This document shows, one piece after another, positions 1 to 11,727 of a DNA stretch of 64,000 nucleotides (position 1 is its first letter; every line of letters begins with the position of its first letter). Under the pieces are notes generated by a model that worked only from the letters and a program-made list of their open reading frames with translations, was not told where the DNA came from and made no database searches. A program made the translations under genes and the position numbers. The DNA lies in assembly GCA_028386065.3 (NCBI GenBank), contig JAKUCV010004248.1, positions 22,320 to 86,319 on the forward strand, read 5' to 3'. Source of the DNA: Turnera subulata (lineage: Eukaryota; Streptophyta; Magnoliopsida; Malpighiales; Passifloraceae).

Positions 1-28
1 CTTCTTCTACAAGTTATTTTTTCCCATA

Positions 29-66
<38 letters not shown>

Positions 67-1115
67 AGCTCCCGCTAATCCCATTCTTTAAGACTTATTA
101 CCAAAGAAAGAAAAATCCTCTCTAAGATTTTAAGGGCGTAATAAATATTTTATCCCACTTTTCCCTCCCTGGTTGGGTTCAAAATATCCAAATCTTGTAT
201 GGTTGAATTTGACTTGGCTAAGTTTTTTTTTCCCAATCTTTTTTTTTTAATTAGGAATTTGTTTTTGTGTTCTTTGTATTAGAGTAAAAACTGTTCCCCT
301 TGTGAAATTAAAGTAAAACCATCGATTTGTTTCAATATGAGAAATGACAAAATAGAACCTCCTTGTGATGAAATGATAAGTACATATGAATTTGCAGAGC
401 ACCACCAAAACATGCATCCGTAGAGTTCTGTATTGGATTTTCGCGTCTAAGATACAGACAGAAACTCACTGTTAGACTAGACTACCTCAGAGGTTCACTC
501 GTATGGTTCGTTTTAAAGTTAGTAGTATACTTACTATAAAACCAGACTAGAAACAATCCATTTCTAAGGAATAAATTACCCATACTCAAGTTCCATTAGC
601 TCAGTTCTGTCCCTATCTTTTACAACTTCAATCCCAGAAATTTTTTCTTCCCATCTCTATCATTGTGCTGTTTTTATCTTCTAAATGATTTAATAAGTTT
701 AAAGAATGATTAGTGTTCTTAAGGCATCCATCAATCCAGGAATCTACTAGTACTAGCTACAACAAAACAAAAGGAATGCTAAATTTACAGCTCTGTTTTC
801 GTTCATGTGATGTGATGTAAATTCCTATTATTGTCTCGTACCTAACAATATAATTAACTTACTCTATTGAAAGAAGGAAAACTCATCAAAATTAACTTTT
901 GCAATCACCATCCACCCAAAAAAAAAGAGAAGTTGGAATCACCACCACCTGCCTGATGATGCAGAGGAGATATAAGGGAGAGCTTAAAGGAAATTTGGCA
1001 GGTTTACAGTCGACTTCTTTCCTTAAAAAATAAAGGATTTAGTCAAGGACGGTCTAACGGGTTTCATCAGGTTAAGACCAAATTACAAATTCAATATGAT
1101 TCATCAGAACCTGCG
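1..1115. repeat. Shared upstream block of the tandem array, copy I
   Basis: Non-coding block recurring at about 3474-4500 and 14463-15100 with the same order of landmarks: a short TATATGATAGCT start, a CCTCTCTAAGA stretch, CCTGGTTGGGTTCAA, and a final AATTCAATATGATTCATCAG. Copies differ by small indels and substitutions. It begins with a (TA)n tract at about 35-62. After about 1115 the sequence leaves the block; 1116-1205 is a spacer I cannot match, and DUF295 3' flank begins near 1206, so the PPR segment present in the other units is missing here. No gene is seen. Confidence 0.75.
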
Positions 1116-1205
1116 AAAAGAGAAAAATACCTGCGCAAATCACTTCGCAGATTTGGCATGTATTGTTTAGATCCCTCACTACATTTTACTAGCAAATTTA
1201 TCCAG

Positions 1206-1839
1206 AGTCAAATAGAAAACGATTTTTATTTCGTTTTCACTCGTTTTTTTCAACTCACAAAGCTTAAAATCTTTCGGATTGTACGGGGTGGAATGTGTCT
1301 CCAACAACAAAGCGGTGCAGGGTGATGTTACTCACAAAACACAGAGGGACCAAATTACACTGACCATACAAAAAGAAAATGATACAATAAGCTACGAAAG
1401 AATAGAACAGTAGGAGCAAGAAAAGATGGGAAACGAGAACGTGTCAGCGCAAAACACAACCGACGACAGATCATACGTAAAAGAAAGAAGAGGAACGGAA
1501 AGAAAATGGTTTGTTGCCACTCAGCAATTAACTACTGATAAAGCAAGCAAACGACTAGATTACGAGTGATGGCATACTCTCTGAGTACACGCACAAAACA
1601 CAACCCACGACTCATAATCCTGTTGTTTATTACCCATAAAGCAAAGACTAGAGGTCCATTGACCATGACTACTGGTAAAATTGCGAAATTAAATATATGA
1701 CTGATTAAGCTAGAGGCAATACGAGATTACCAGTGAAGTGACGATGACATTCTGGTAGAATTCCAAAATTAAATAAATATATAACTAATTAAAATAGTTA
1801 AAGAACGTAACAGTGGCAAATTGTTGTTGATGTTGTGAC
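1206..1839. repeat. 3' flank of DUF295 copy I, shared with copy II
   Basis: This stretch matches 6890-7508 (both begin AAATAGAAAACGATTTT and continue through TCTTTCGGATTGTACG and CACAAAACAC), so the duplicated segment extends past the coding region on its 3' side. Copy I also has a degenerate direct repeat at about 1650-1790 that copy II lacks. No coding potential is seen; it probably holds the 3' UTR and polyadenylation signals. Confidence 0.6.
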
Positions 1840-3231
1840 TTACTGTGGCCTGGACAGCCACATAGGGTAACTTGTAATATAGCACAAAGGGATTTCGAAT
1901 GGTTCATAAAAGTGAGTGAAATCTCGGTGGAGGAGATTATAATAGCCGATTTCACGGAGTCCAAAGAAATAAACAGAGTTAGGCATCAAACCGGGGTAAT
2001 CGCAGACAGGGACAGTGAAGGATGCGCTGCCATAATCAACAAATAAGGCGGTACCATCCAAGTTAAATTCCTCTGCGACCAACTTCTGCTGATTGAAAGA
2101 CAGCTTGTAGACATGGAAACCAAGAGTGCTGTATTCGCCATCGCACGCTCTAGTATCTCTATAGGGAACAGAGTACTGATAGACCAAAAGAGGATCACCT
2201 TGTGGTGATTCTACCAGCAGGGCCTCACAGCAAGTGCGTGATGGTGTTCCATCCTCATAAACCTCTTTTCCAACTACTAGCCGGGGGATGGGTGCAGCAG
2301 AACAGAGCCTCCTAGGTGGTAAATCGCGGTCGTTAAAGTCAATAACCTGAATGCAGCTACCTCTGCTAGTAATAGCATAAAACAGCTTGTCTCTCCTGGA
2401 ATACACGACGCTGTAAAACCGTGAATCGAATTCTTTATGATCAGGAGGGAGAGGTACAGTACTCCAACGAGTGTCTCCCTTCCTACAGTAAGCAAAATCA
2501 ATCCCAAGATCTTCGCGGAGCCGAGGGGTGGGAGTTAGCAACGCCACACAATCGTTGTCTGTGGGTGCAGAGGAGAGCTTCAAACTGCCAATCCCAAAAT
2601 AGGGCCTTATATCTCTGGGGAGCAACTTGACCTCCTTGCCGTCTTGCACGGAAGTGTAGTGGAAGAAGCAGTCGGTCCCTGGAGGAGCCTTGGCTTCGAG
2701 TTCATGTGGGTCTGCTGCATCGATGGGGATGGAGTGGAGGTTTGGGAGGGTGTGGAATGGAGGGAGGGAGATGGTAGGCGGGTTCTCGTTGGATAACAGA
2801 CCGTTGGCCAGGACCAATGAGCAATCGTTGTAGGTACAGAAGGGCAACCAGCCATGCTGCAGGTCTAAATAAGGAAAGGAGGAGGAACTACAGAATTTGC
2901 CCCCTGCTCCTCCTGGGTAAGTGATTCTGGTGAATTCTCTGGTTACCGGATTGAAAACACGACAAGTAGTGCCGTAGGATGGTAGCATCAACACCGGATA
3001 AGATGACAGTGGCAATGGAAACTCTTGAACCTCGTTATGATCACCAATAGCTGGGTGGCTGGACCACGATGACACCCCTCTTTCTGCTCCTCTGCTTCTC
3101 AGGGAAGAAAAGCAGGCCGCGGAGGAAACTGTCCTCCTCCAGGCGACAACCGAGGAGGGAACCACCGCCCGGAGGAAACTGCCCTGACTGGAGCCCACCA
3201 CCTTTTGCACTGAAAATGACAGGCATGCCAT
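1840..3231 (-). CDS. DUF295 (organellar-type) protein, copy I
   Basis: Intronless ORF of 463 aa. I start it at the ATG at 3231 (MACLSFSVQK) because it aligns with the start of copy II; the 11 codons upstream lack an ATG. The first ~45 residues are Arg/Ser/Ala-rich and poor in acidic residues, as in a mitochondrial or plastid presequence. The rest is DUF295-like, a beta-propeller-type domain often found in plant F-box proteins: SYPVLMLP, CRVFNPVTREFTRI, FCTYNDCSLVLANGLL, STVPLPPDHKEFDSRFY and a C-terminal SVYFFGL segment. No F-box is visible, which with the N terminus suggests the organellar DUF295 group. Molecular function is unknown. Copy II at 7509-8906 is about nine-tenths identical by eye. 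Confidence 0.85.
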   Translation of the reverse strand: MACLSFSVQKVVGSSQGSFLRAVVPSSVVAWRRTVSSAACFSSLRSRGAERGVSSWSSHPAIGDHNEVQEFPLPLSSYPVLMLPSYGTTCRVFNPVTREFTRITYPGGAGGKFCSSSSFPYLDLQHGWLPFCTYNDCSLVLANGLLSNENPPTISLPPFHTLPNLHSIPIDAADPHELEAKAPPGTDCFFHYTSVQDGKEVKLLPRDIRPYFGIGSLKLSSAPTDNDCVALLTPTPRLREDLGIDFAYCRKGDTRWSTVPLPPDHKEFDSRFYSVVYSRRDKLFYAITSRGSCIQVIDFNDRDLPPRRLCSAAPIPRLVVGKEVYEDGTPSRTCCEALLVESPQGDPLLVYQYSVPYRDTRACDGEYSTLGFHVYKLSFNQQKLVAEEFNLDGTALFVDYGSASFTVPVCDYPGLMPNSVYFFGLREIGYYNLLHRDFTHFYEPFEIPLCYITSYPMWLSRPQ

Positions 3232-3470
3232 GGCTCCCCGCAAATCTAGTAGGACTCTCTGCAACCTTTTTCTTTTTCTTTGTTTGGGAATTTAGGGCAG
3301 AGGAGTCAGTGAGTTGGATTTGAACCTATTTGTTGCTGTCGTTGTTAGAATTCCTATGTAAACTACCCAACCCAGCAGTAATTTATGGTTACCTTTTATT
3401 CATTCCATTTTTACTTTATTGTATTTATGTCACCATTACCTTACTTCCTCTACAAGCCTATCACTTCTTC
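3232..3470. repeat. 5' flank of DUF295 copy I
   Basis: Upstream region of the minus-strand DUF295 gene. It is nearly identical to 8907-9128 (GGCAGAGGAGTCAGTGAG, CTACAAGCCTAT, CTTCTTCTACAAG) and ends at the junction with the next shared block. The window start also begins with CTTCTTCTACAAG, so a further DUF295 5' flank probably lies just left of the window. It should contain the promoter and 5' UTR; I see no distinct TATA box. Confidence 0.55.
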
Positions 3471-3473
3471 TAC

Positions 3474-4500
3474 AAGAATATATGATAGCTTCCGCTAATC
3501 CCATTCTTTAAGACTTAATTACCAAAAAAAAAAAAAAATCCTCTCTAAGACATTAAGAGCGTAATAAATATTTTATCCCACTTCTCCCTCCCTGGTTGGG
3601 TTCAAAATGTCCATATTTTGTATGGTTGAATTTACTTGGCTAAGTTTTTTTTTTCCCAATTATTTTCCCGTTGTGTAAATTAAATGAAAACCATATCATT
3701 TGTTTCAATATGAGAAATGACAAGATAGAACCTCCTATGTGAAGCATCTTATCGCTTTTTTTTCTTTTTTTTTTTGATCGATGGATGAAAGAAAAGAATT
3801 CAGAAGAGATGAAATTAAAGTACATATACATTTCCATTTTCCAGCACCCAAGCATGCATGATGCATCCGTAGAGAGAAGTCTTGGGTTTCACGTCAAGGT
3901 ACAGAGACAGAAACTCACTGTTAGACTAGACTAGGCTACCTCAGAGGTTCAGAACTATAATTCGTTTTAAAGTTCCATTAGCTCAGTTCTGTCCCTATTT
4001 TCACAACTTCAATCCGAGAAATTTTTTCTTCCCATCTCTATCATTCTACTGCTTTTATCTTCTGGATGTTTTAGTAAGTTAGTTTTAAAGAATGATTAGT
4101 GTTCTTATGGCATCCATCCAGGAATCTACTAGTTCAAGCTATAACAAAACAAAAGAAATGCTAAATTTACAGCTCTGATTTCGTTCATGTGATTTGAAGT
4201 AAAATCCTATTCTTGTCTCATACCTAACAATATAATTAACTTATTGAAAGAAGGAGAACTCAATCAAAACTAACTTTTGCAATCACCATCCACCCAAAAA
4301 AAATATTTGGAATCACCACCTGCCTGATGATGCAGAGGAGATATAACGGAGAGCTTAAAGGAAATTTGGCAGGGTTAGAGTCGACTTCTTTTCTTCAAAA
4401 ATAAAGGATTTAGTCAGGGATGGTGTAAAGGGTTCATCAAGTTAAGAACAAATTACAAATTCAATATGATTCATCAGAACCTGCGGAAAGGAAATTCGAT
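3474..4500. repeat. Shared upstream block of the tandem array, copy II
   Basis: Second copy of the block at 1-1115. Here it continues without a break into the PPR 3' flank (about 4500-6170), as unit III does at 15100-16640, which shows that the block followed by the PPR flank is the ancestral arrangement. No gene is seen in it. Confidence 0.75.
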
Positions 4501-4740
4501 TAGGGCACAGGATGTCTTGTAGATTCCGCAGCTAGATAACATAGGAAACAGTTTCAATTTAGGGAGTTTATTTTTTTCCCTACTTCCAGTTTAGAAAAAG
4601 AACAAAAAAAAAATAGTAAATACAGGAAAATACTTAAATTTCAATTCAGCGAGATAACCACAAAAAGATTGTTGTGTAGTATACTTTCCAGAGTAGTTTT
4701 ATCATTTTCAGCCATATAAGAATAGAACATACATTAGCTA

Positions 4741-5790
4741 GAAAGAAGCCTAGCAGAATGGTAAGAGTCTGTGGTGTTGCATTTGAACGATGGGCATCAT
4801 GAACTTACCCTGTGCAAAAAACATGTTGTCGGTCAGCATCTTTGGGGTAAGGTATCATCTCAAACAGCAAAACACAAAGATTTTAGGAAAAATAAAATTA
4901 ATACCTTCTTGAATACTGGATATGGTACATTTTGGCTGTTACAACCGTCGAGTTTAGGAATCGACAGGAACATAATGAAACAGATTATTATCTTCATATC
5001 TTGTGGCATCTTGTTCTGAGCCTCTGCGACCGTGCACCTCATCTAGCCTGGCCTGGCACAGAAAAAAAAAAAACGAAGAAAAATATGTAATTTTATAACT
5101 ACCACTCACAAACAGCTTTTTTAAACTAAATTCGGAAGTAATTTAGCCAAAAAGAAATACAAAGAACACATAAGAAAAGGGGATTTTACTTCCTAAGCTA
5201 TAAAATTTATCTCACTATTTCCCTAGAAGAAAAATATCCAAGTCATAAAACCTTTCTATTTTGGAGTGACAAGCTCATATGTAATTCTCAAGAAAGAAAA
5301 TTAGTTACTCTCACCAGAGATCAGAAAAAGGCACCCCGGTGGAAAACTGACAGCTTTCATTTCTTTCCGTGCTTCCAACTTCAATTGTGAGCTCTTCACG
5401 AACTGTTCAGTTACAATGGCCACAGCAGAAGCAATTTCGCCGCAGAACAGTTCTAGCCCAACATCACATGACTGGAGAAGGAAGACATATTCATGATTAT
5501 TGAGATAATCTAGACATAGTGAGCAACGGAGTCTCTAATTGATTTGATCAGTTTTCTCATGCACAATTCCTACATAGCATCCAACAAAGGTAAACACAAG
5601 AAGCCAGTTCTGAACTTTTAAGATAGTCTAAGTATTCAAGTTGAATCAATAATAGCTGTCTTATAACAGAGGAAATAAAAGGGGAGCATATCATGCCTTT
5701 ACTAACTTATTGCCAGTCTCAGAAGAGAAGCAGCTCCACAGGATGAAAATCTTCACTTCTTCATGAATGCACCCGCAGATTCTAATCAAA
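4741..5790 (-). other. Exon-like segments downstream of the PPR gene, unit II copy
   Basis: Three open segments with splice-like borders lie on the minus strand. About 5699-5783 is open (CIHEEVKIF) but has no good GT donor. About 5319-5475 follows TTCTCCAG and ends CTCTG/GTGAGAG (GLELFCGEIASAV). About 4895-5025 runs from an acceptor to AAGAAG/GTATTAA (KMPQDMKIIICF), followed by a short tail after GCACAG. The last three join in one frame, but I recognise no family. Differences from the unit III copy are mostly amino-acid changing, which argues against constraint. They could be spliced 3' UTR of the PPR transcript or a dying gene. Confidence 0.25.
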
Positions 5791-6173
5791 GATGAAAAGC
5801 CAATTTAGTTAGGAAGTGTTTCAAATGGTCAAGGAAAACTTGAAATTACATGTATTCAAGAGCACAACAAACATAGAAGTGCTCATGGAAAACAGCCAAA
5901 GGAAAATTTTGAAAATATCTAAGAGGTAAACTGCTAGCTGAAAAGTGTCATACAAGAGGTCGCAATGTTATGGACATAATATTTGTCCTTTGGACGTTGA
6001 ATTAATGACCAACAAATTAATTCCAGGATTTAAAGGTTGCAAATCAAGATATAAATGATATGCAGGAATCTGATTATGTAATTCATACCTCAACCAATGG
6101 CCGAGCACTGAACTGTTATAGATAAACAGATAGTTCATCTAATAAGGATGGATGCAGAGAAATGATCGTCTTG

Positions 6174-6735
6174 TTACGGATCATTCATTAAACCCATCTT
6201 GATGATTGCAGGTAGGAGTTCAAGCACTGAATTGCTCTGTCCACCTCTGTGGAAGGCATTAAGCATCACTTCACAAATTGGTTGATCAGGAGAAACACCA
6301 TCAGATAACATCATGCAGAAGAAGTATTTGGCTTCCATTATCAAACACCGTTTGCATAACCTATTAATCACAGCACTGTAATCTCTGATTGAAACTTCAT
6401 AGCCCTTGCCCACCATTTGGCGGAAGAAAATTACTGCTCTTCCAAAATCACCTCTTGCACAATGTGCTTTGATTATTGTGGTATAAGCAACTTTTGTCAA
6501 ATTAACATTTTGTTCTAGAAGAGAAACCAATAGATTGTCAGCATCCTTTAAATCACCATATACACAAAGGCCATTTGTAAGAATATTGTATGTGTCAGGT
6601 AAAGGCTCAATGTTATGAAGCATCTATAATTATTGGTCTAGCGTATGCATTCTGTGGAACCCTGTTCACTTCTATACCATTATATACATCCCACACAAGG
6701 TCAGTGTGCCTCAAGTTGTAGAGCAGACTATTATT
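6174..6735 (-). pseudogene. Truncated copy of the PPR gene
   Basis: The first 450 bases (6174-6623) encode the last 149 residues of the PPR protein at 16648-19394 almost without change, down to the same KMGLMNDP end. Upstream of 6623 the sequence jumps to the N-terminal repeat region (LRHTDLVWDVYNGIEVNR), skipping about 1.3 kb that encodes most PPR motifs. The junction carries a 4-base identity, AGCA. At about 6735 PPR sequence stops and a DUF295 fragment begins. Neither the first exon nor a start is present, so it is a pseudogene, though transcription as part of a chimeric RNA is not excluded. Confidence 0.9.
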
Positions 6736-6888
6736 GCAGTGACAATGGGAGCTCTTGAACCCGGTTATGATCACCAAGAAGTGGGGGGCTGGACGACGAT
6801 GATACTCCTCCTTCTGCTCCTCCTCCTTCGCTTCCGGACAGGGAAGAAAAGCAGGCCGCGGAGGAAGCTGTCCTCCTCCACGCGACAA
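6736..6888 (-). pseudogene. DUF295 5' coding fragment
   Basis: About 150 bases match the N-terminal coding region of the DUF295 genes (compare 3015-3150 and 8680-8822: CTCTTGAACC, GAAGAAAAGCAGGCCGCGGAGGAA). It is frameshifted against them. It joins the PPR remnant on one side and, at 6888/6889, a sequence that elsewhere lies 3' of DUF295 (AAATAGAAAACGATTTT). It is the scar of an unequal exchange or deletion between array units, not a functional gene. Confidence 0.8.
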
Positions 6889-7508
6889 CCAAATAGAAAA
6901 CGATTTTAGTTTCGATTTCACTCGTTTTTAAAACTTACAAACCTTAAATCTTTCGGATTGTACGTGGTGGAATGTGTTTCCAGCGACCAAGCAGTGCAAA
7001 GTAATGTTACTCACAAAACACGGAGAGGGACCAAATTACACTGCAGGCCATTGAAAATTAAGAAGCTAAGAAAGAACAGAGCAAGAAAAAATGGGAATGA
7101 AGAATGCGTACAAGTCCAAAACACAATCGACGACTGATCATAGATAAAAGATCTGAATTAAAGGAAAAAAAAAAAAGACAAAATCATAGTCCCGTTTATT
7201 GTTACTAAGATACATGATCAAGCAAAAACTAGATTACACTTATACAACCTACGACTGACCATACAAAAAGATGAAATAATAAGCTACGAAAGAATAGAAC
7301 ACATGGAGTGGAGCAAGAAAAGTTGGGAAGAAGAATGTGTACGCGCCAAAACACAACCGACGACAGGTCATACATAAAAGGAAAGAAGAAGAAAGAAAAG
7401 AAAATCGTTTATTGCCACTCAACAAATACTGATAAAGCAAGCAAAAAAACTAGATTACAAGTGAATTGTAGCAGTGGCAATTGTTGTTGATGCTGTTGTT
7501 ATTGTGAC
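6889..7508. repeat. 3' flank of DUF295 copy II
   Basis: Counterpart of 1206-1839. It contains an internal near-duplication: the stretch from about 7021 (CCAAATTACACTGCAGG through AATGGGAATGAAGAATG and ACACAATCGACGACTGATCATA) is echoed from about 7253 (ACTGACCATACAAAAAGATG through ACGACAGGTCATACATAAAAG). No coding potential is seen. Confidence 0.5.
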
Positions 7509-8906
7509 TTACTGTGGCCTGGACACCCACATAGGGTAACTTGTAATATAGCTCAAAGGGATTTCGAATGGTTCATAAAAGTGAGTGAAAGCTCGAAGGA
7601 GGAGATTATAATAGCCGATTTCATGGAGTCCAAAGAAATAAACAGAGTTAGGCATCAAGCCGGGGTAATCGCAGACAGGGACAGTGAAGGATGCGCTGCC
7701 ATAATCAACAAATAAGGCGGTACCATCCAAGTTGAATTCCTCTGCGACCAACTTCTGCTGATTGAAAGACAGCTTGTAGACATGGAAACCAAGAGTCCTG
7801 TATTCGTCACCGCACGCTTCATCAGCATCTTCATAGGGAACATGGTACTGATGGACCAAAAGAGGATCACCTTGTGGTGATTCTACCAGCATGGACTCGC
7901 AGCAAGCGAGTGATGGTATTCCACCTCCGTAAACCTCTTTTCCAACTACTAGGTGCCGGGGGACGGGTGCAGCAGAACAGAGCCTCTTACGTGGTGAATC
8001 AGGTTCGTTAAAGTCAATAACCTGAATGCAGCTACCTCTAGTAATAGCATAAAACAGCCTGTCTCTCCTGGAATACACGACGTTGTAAAACCGTGAATCG
8101 AATTCTTTATGATCAGGAGGGAGAGGTACAGTACTCCAACGAGTGTCTCCAATCCTACAGTAAGCAAAATCAATCCCAAGATCACGGCGGAGCCGAGGGG
8201 AGGGAGTTAGCAACGCCACACAATCATCGTTTGTGGGTGCAGACGAGAGCTTCAAACTGCCAAGCCCAAAGTAGGGCCTTATATCCCTGGGGAGCAACTT
8301 GATCACCTTCTTGCCGTCTTGCACGGCAGTGTAGTGGAAGAAGCAGTCGGTCCCTGGAGGAGCCTTGGCTTCGAGTTCATGTGGGTCTGCTGCATCGATG
8401 GGGATGGAGTGGAGGTTTGGGAGGGTGTGGAATGGAGGGAGGGAGATGGTTGGTGGGTTCTCGTTGGATAACAGACCATTGGCCAGGATCAATGAGCAAT
8501 CGTTGTAGGTACAGAAGGGTATCCACCCATGCTGGTCTAAATAAGGAAAGGAGGAGGAACTACAGAATTTGCCCCCTGCTCCTCCTGGGTAAGTGATTCT
8601 GGTGAATTCTCTGGTTACCGGATTGAAAACACGACAAGTAGTGCCCGAGCATGGTAGCATCAACACTGGATAAGATGACAGTGGTAATGGAAACTCTCGA
8701 ACCTCGTTATGATCACCAAGAGGTGGGCGGCTGGACGACGATGACACTCCTCCTGCTCCGCGTCTTATTCCAGACAGGGAAGAAAAGCAGGCCGCGGAGG
8801 AAACTGTCCTCCTCCACGCAACAACCGAGGAGGGAACCACCACCCGGAGGAAACTGCCCTGATTGGAGCCCACCAGCTTTTGCACTGAAAATGATAGGCA
8901 TGCCAT
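7509..8906 (-). CDS. DUF295 (organellar-type) protein, copy II
   Basis: Intronless 465-aa ORF starting at the ATG at 8906 (MACLSFSVQK). It has the same layout as copy I: an Arg/Ser-rich N terminus of about 45 residues resembling an organelle presequence, then a DUF295 region with SYPVLMLP, CRVFNPVTREFTRITYPG, DGTALFVDYGSASF and PNSVYFFGL. No F-box is visible. Differences from copy I include small in-frame indels (for example around residues 45-55 and 325-335) and scattered substitutions, and neither copy has an internal stop. Retention of two open copies amid degraded surroundings suggests both may be functional. Role unknown; organelle targeting is inferred from composition only. Confidence 0.85.
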   Translation of the reverse strand: MACLSFSVQKLVGSNQGSFLRVVVPSSVVAWRRTVSSAACFSSLSGIRRGAGGVSSSSSRPPLGDHNEVREFPLPLSSYPVLMLPCSGTTCRVFNPVTREFTRITYPGGAGGKFCSSSSFPYLDQHGWIPFCTYNDCSLILANGLLSNENPPTISLPPFHTLPNLHSIPIDAADPHELEAKAPPGTDCFFHYTAVQDGKKVIKLLPRDIRPYFGLGSLKLSSAPTNDDCVALLTPSPRLRRDLGIDFAYCRIGDTRWSTVPLPPDHKEFDSRFYNVVYSRRDRLFYAITRGSCIQVIDFNEPDSPRKRLCSAAPVPRHLVVGKEVYGGGIPSLACCESMLVESPQGDPLLVHQYHVPYEDADEACGDEYRTLGFHVYKLSFNQQKLVAEEFNLDGTALFVDYGSASFTVPVCDYPGLMPNSVYFFGLHEIGYYNLLLRAFTHFYEPFEIPLSYITSYPMWVSRPQ

Positions 8907-10172
8907 TTTTTCTTTGTTTGAGAATTTAGGACAGAGGAGTCAGTGAGTTGGATTTGAACCTATTTGTTAGTTGTCGTTGTTAGAATTCCTATATGAGCTA
9001 CCCACCCCTGCAGTAATTTATGGTCACCTTTTATTTATTCCATTTTCACATTATTGTATTTATATCACCATTATCTTACTTCCTCTACAAGCCTATGACT
9101 TCTTCTACAAGTTATTTTTTCCCATATTTTCTATATATACTAAAACGAAGAAGACTAAAGTAGAGTGATTTGACTCTTTTCCCCCAACAAATTTTAATAT
9201 GACAACTTTACCCTTCAGTAATTTCCTGGTTATCTTTAATTAATTTTTGTATCCATCATTTCAGTATTTATTATTCAAATAATCGTATTTTGTTTTTTTT
9301 CATTTTAAATGTATTTAAAATGACAAGATTCCAACTGTGTGATAATAGAAGAATGTTACCTATTCACTGCTAATTGGATGAATGCAACGTTATCACAAAG
9401 GTGGCGAAAAATGGTGAAACAAACAATGAGCTGTCCTATGCCTTTTAACACCTGTACGGCATTGAGAAAAAAATTTCTAATCCTCAAAATCACTACTTCG
9501 TCTCCAGCAAACACCTCATCTTCTTCAATATCCCCTTAACCTTCTACAACATCGTAATAGCTATTAAAGTCGACAGTGCAATAACTCCATTTGCTTTAAT
9601 TTGTCTCTCAGCATCACTTCCTTTAATTATTGGCTTCACAAAAAAAGAATAAAACTTCAGTTCTAGGTACAGGTTGAAGAAGAACAAACAGGTACCTGAC
9701 TTTTTTTCTCTATGTAGGTTCTTTTTGGCTGGTCCTAGGATTGTATTGCTAGATTTTTGTTTCTATTTTGTTACCAATGGAGAGTTCATATGCATCATAT
9801 TTTCTGACTATTGGTTCCAGCAGCACTTTTGCTACTTACAATTACTTGAAGGAGGGAGATGTCTTCCAAATAGAACCCATGCAGCATTGCAAGTCACCAT
9901 ATTTCAGATTTTGTGTTTCTTGCAGACCAATTTTGCAGGACAAGAATTCGATAAGAGTTTCACTTTTTGTTTCTTCTAACACTAACAGTTAAAACTGATT
10001 AATTAACTACTATTTTTTTATGCTAACGATTATGAATTTATTCATTCCTCAAACTATACAAGAGTTGCATATTAGCCTCAGAAAGAGGACCTACACCTTA
10101 AATCACAATGCACTAGGAAATTTGAAACCAGCAGGTGCAACATTTTATGAGTTAAGCAGTTCCGATTAGGAG

Positions 10173-10243
10173 CCTTCCAACCTTTTAAAAATTCAGCATT
10201 AGAGTTCGGAACCTTCCAACCTTTTAAAAATTCAGCATTAGAG
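10173..10243. repeat. 39-bp tandem duplication inside the Helitron
   Basis: CCTTCCAACCTTTTAAAAAT followed by TCAGCATTAGAG occurs at 10173 and again at 10212, a near-perfect two-unit tandem repeat with period 39. Confidence 0.8.
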
Positions 10244-11727
10244 AGTACACATGAAGCACTCACAGGGAATTGGTGATTAATTAACTACTATTATGTTACA
10301 CTTGACTTGCTCTTCCAAAAGGTTGATATATCATATTAAACTTGATAATCTTTTTTTGTTGCTCTTGCATTCGCCATCAACCGAAACTAAATTCCCATAT
10401 GCATTGTCTTCCAGTGAAACGCCCCGACCCGTATTTACCGTACACAGTAAACACGTGCCGGAACTGTGACAACCCAGCCCAACAAGGCCTAGCATACAGT
10501 GTATAAGGCATAACCCTGGCTCAACAGCCTAAAAGTATAAACAACAATATGGCCCTACGGCCCAACATTAATAACATCAATAATAATGAAACTGGCCCAA
10601 TGGCCGAACAACAATAACAATATGCACAGCGGAAGACTTAAACTCACTAACACTGTATGCGACACATGCAATCTATGGATCCAAGCCTGTCCAAGGGAAA
10701 AGCTGCAGCCTGTCTGGAATGCACCAAGCCTGTACATGAAACAACTCATCCTACGAGATGAAACCCCGCAGGCGAGGGGTGAGTCCGAAACGCTCACCGA
10801 CGAAAGATAAACAGTGATATATTCAACCATAACACTTTCGAAGTAAACCCAACAATCACAACAATAAGCACAAACAATCACATCACAAGGATACTACCAT
10901 AACAACTGACACATACTACACGACAGAGGAATTCAACTCAAACAATACATCAGAGGAAACTCACTAAGTCATATCTAAGCCATGTCCATCTATACTGACT
11001 ATACCATACACTAGTGCCCGATCAGGACACTTCAACTCTACCACATGAAGGGTAACCGACCCAGTCTCAACAGACTATACTCCACACACTCTGGTCCTGA
11101 CAGACTATACTCAACTAAGGTTTCTCATCGTATGTTGACTTACCGCTACTATGCTTGCTGATCATCCAACCCGGTACCAAAACAATCTCAACATCTCGTG
11201 AGCCTCGCTCACCGGGTAGCCGGCAACCAGCACGGACCATACCCAATCAACATCACAAACCGGTCCCCGAGTAGAATCACAACACAACACGGTAACAGCA
11301 GTCACCACAACAACTAGTAACCACAACATCAACAATCCTCAATATCTGATCAAAACGACAGGAGATTCCCATCCAACAATTATCAAAAGAAGCCAACAAG
11401 CAAAGGACAACTGGCAACCGATGCCCACGACAATGGACTACTCACAACCAACGACAAAAATTAACACCCGTAAACTGGCAACCTATGCCGACCACGGTCA
11501 ACCGACTAAACTGAGGACTGACAACATCCAAGGGAATAATCAAGAGACATCATGCAAATGAACATATCACATCATAGCCCAATAAGCAAAAGCACATTTC
11601 AAACAATACTGAGTCAAGACCAAAAGAATATTTATTATTATTTTCAATTTTAACCTCTGGGCCCGTCACTGGACAAGCTAGGGTCGTACCTGGTTATTAA
11701 CTAATTCTGGATGCCAGGCCCCACCAC

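Noticed and set aside
9674..9992. Two overlapping open frames of 74-101 codons in the Helitron
   Set aside because: The longer one has no ATG at its start, and neither shows Rep, helicase or RPA-like motifs I can recognise.
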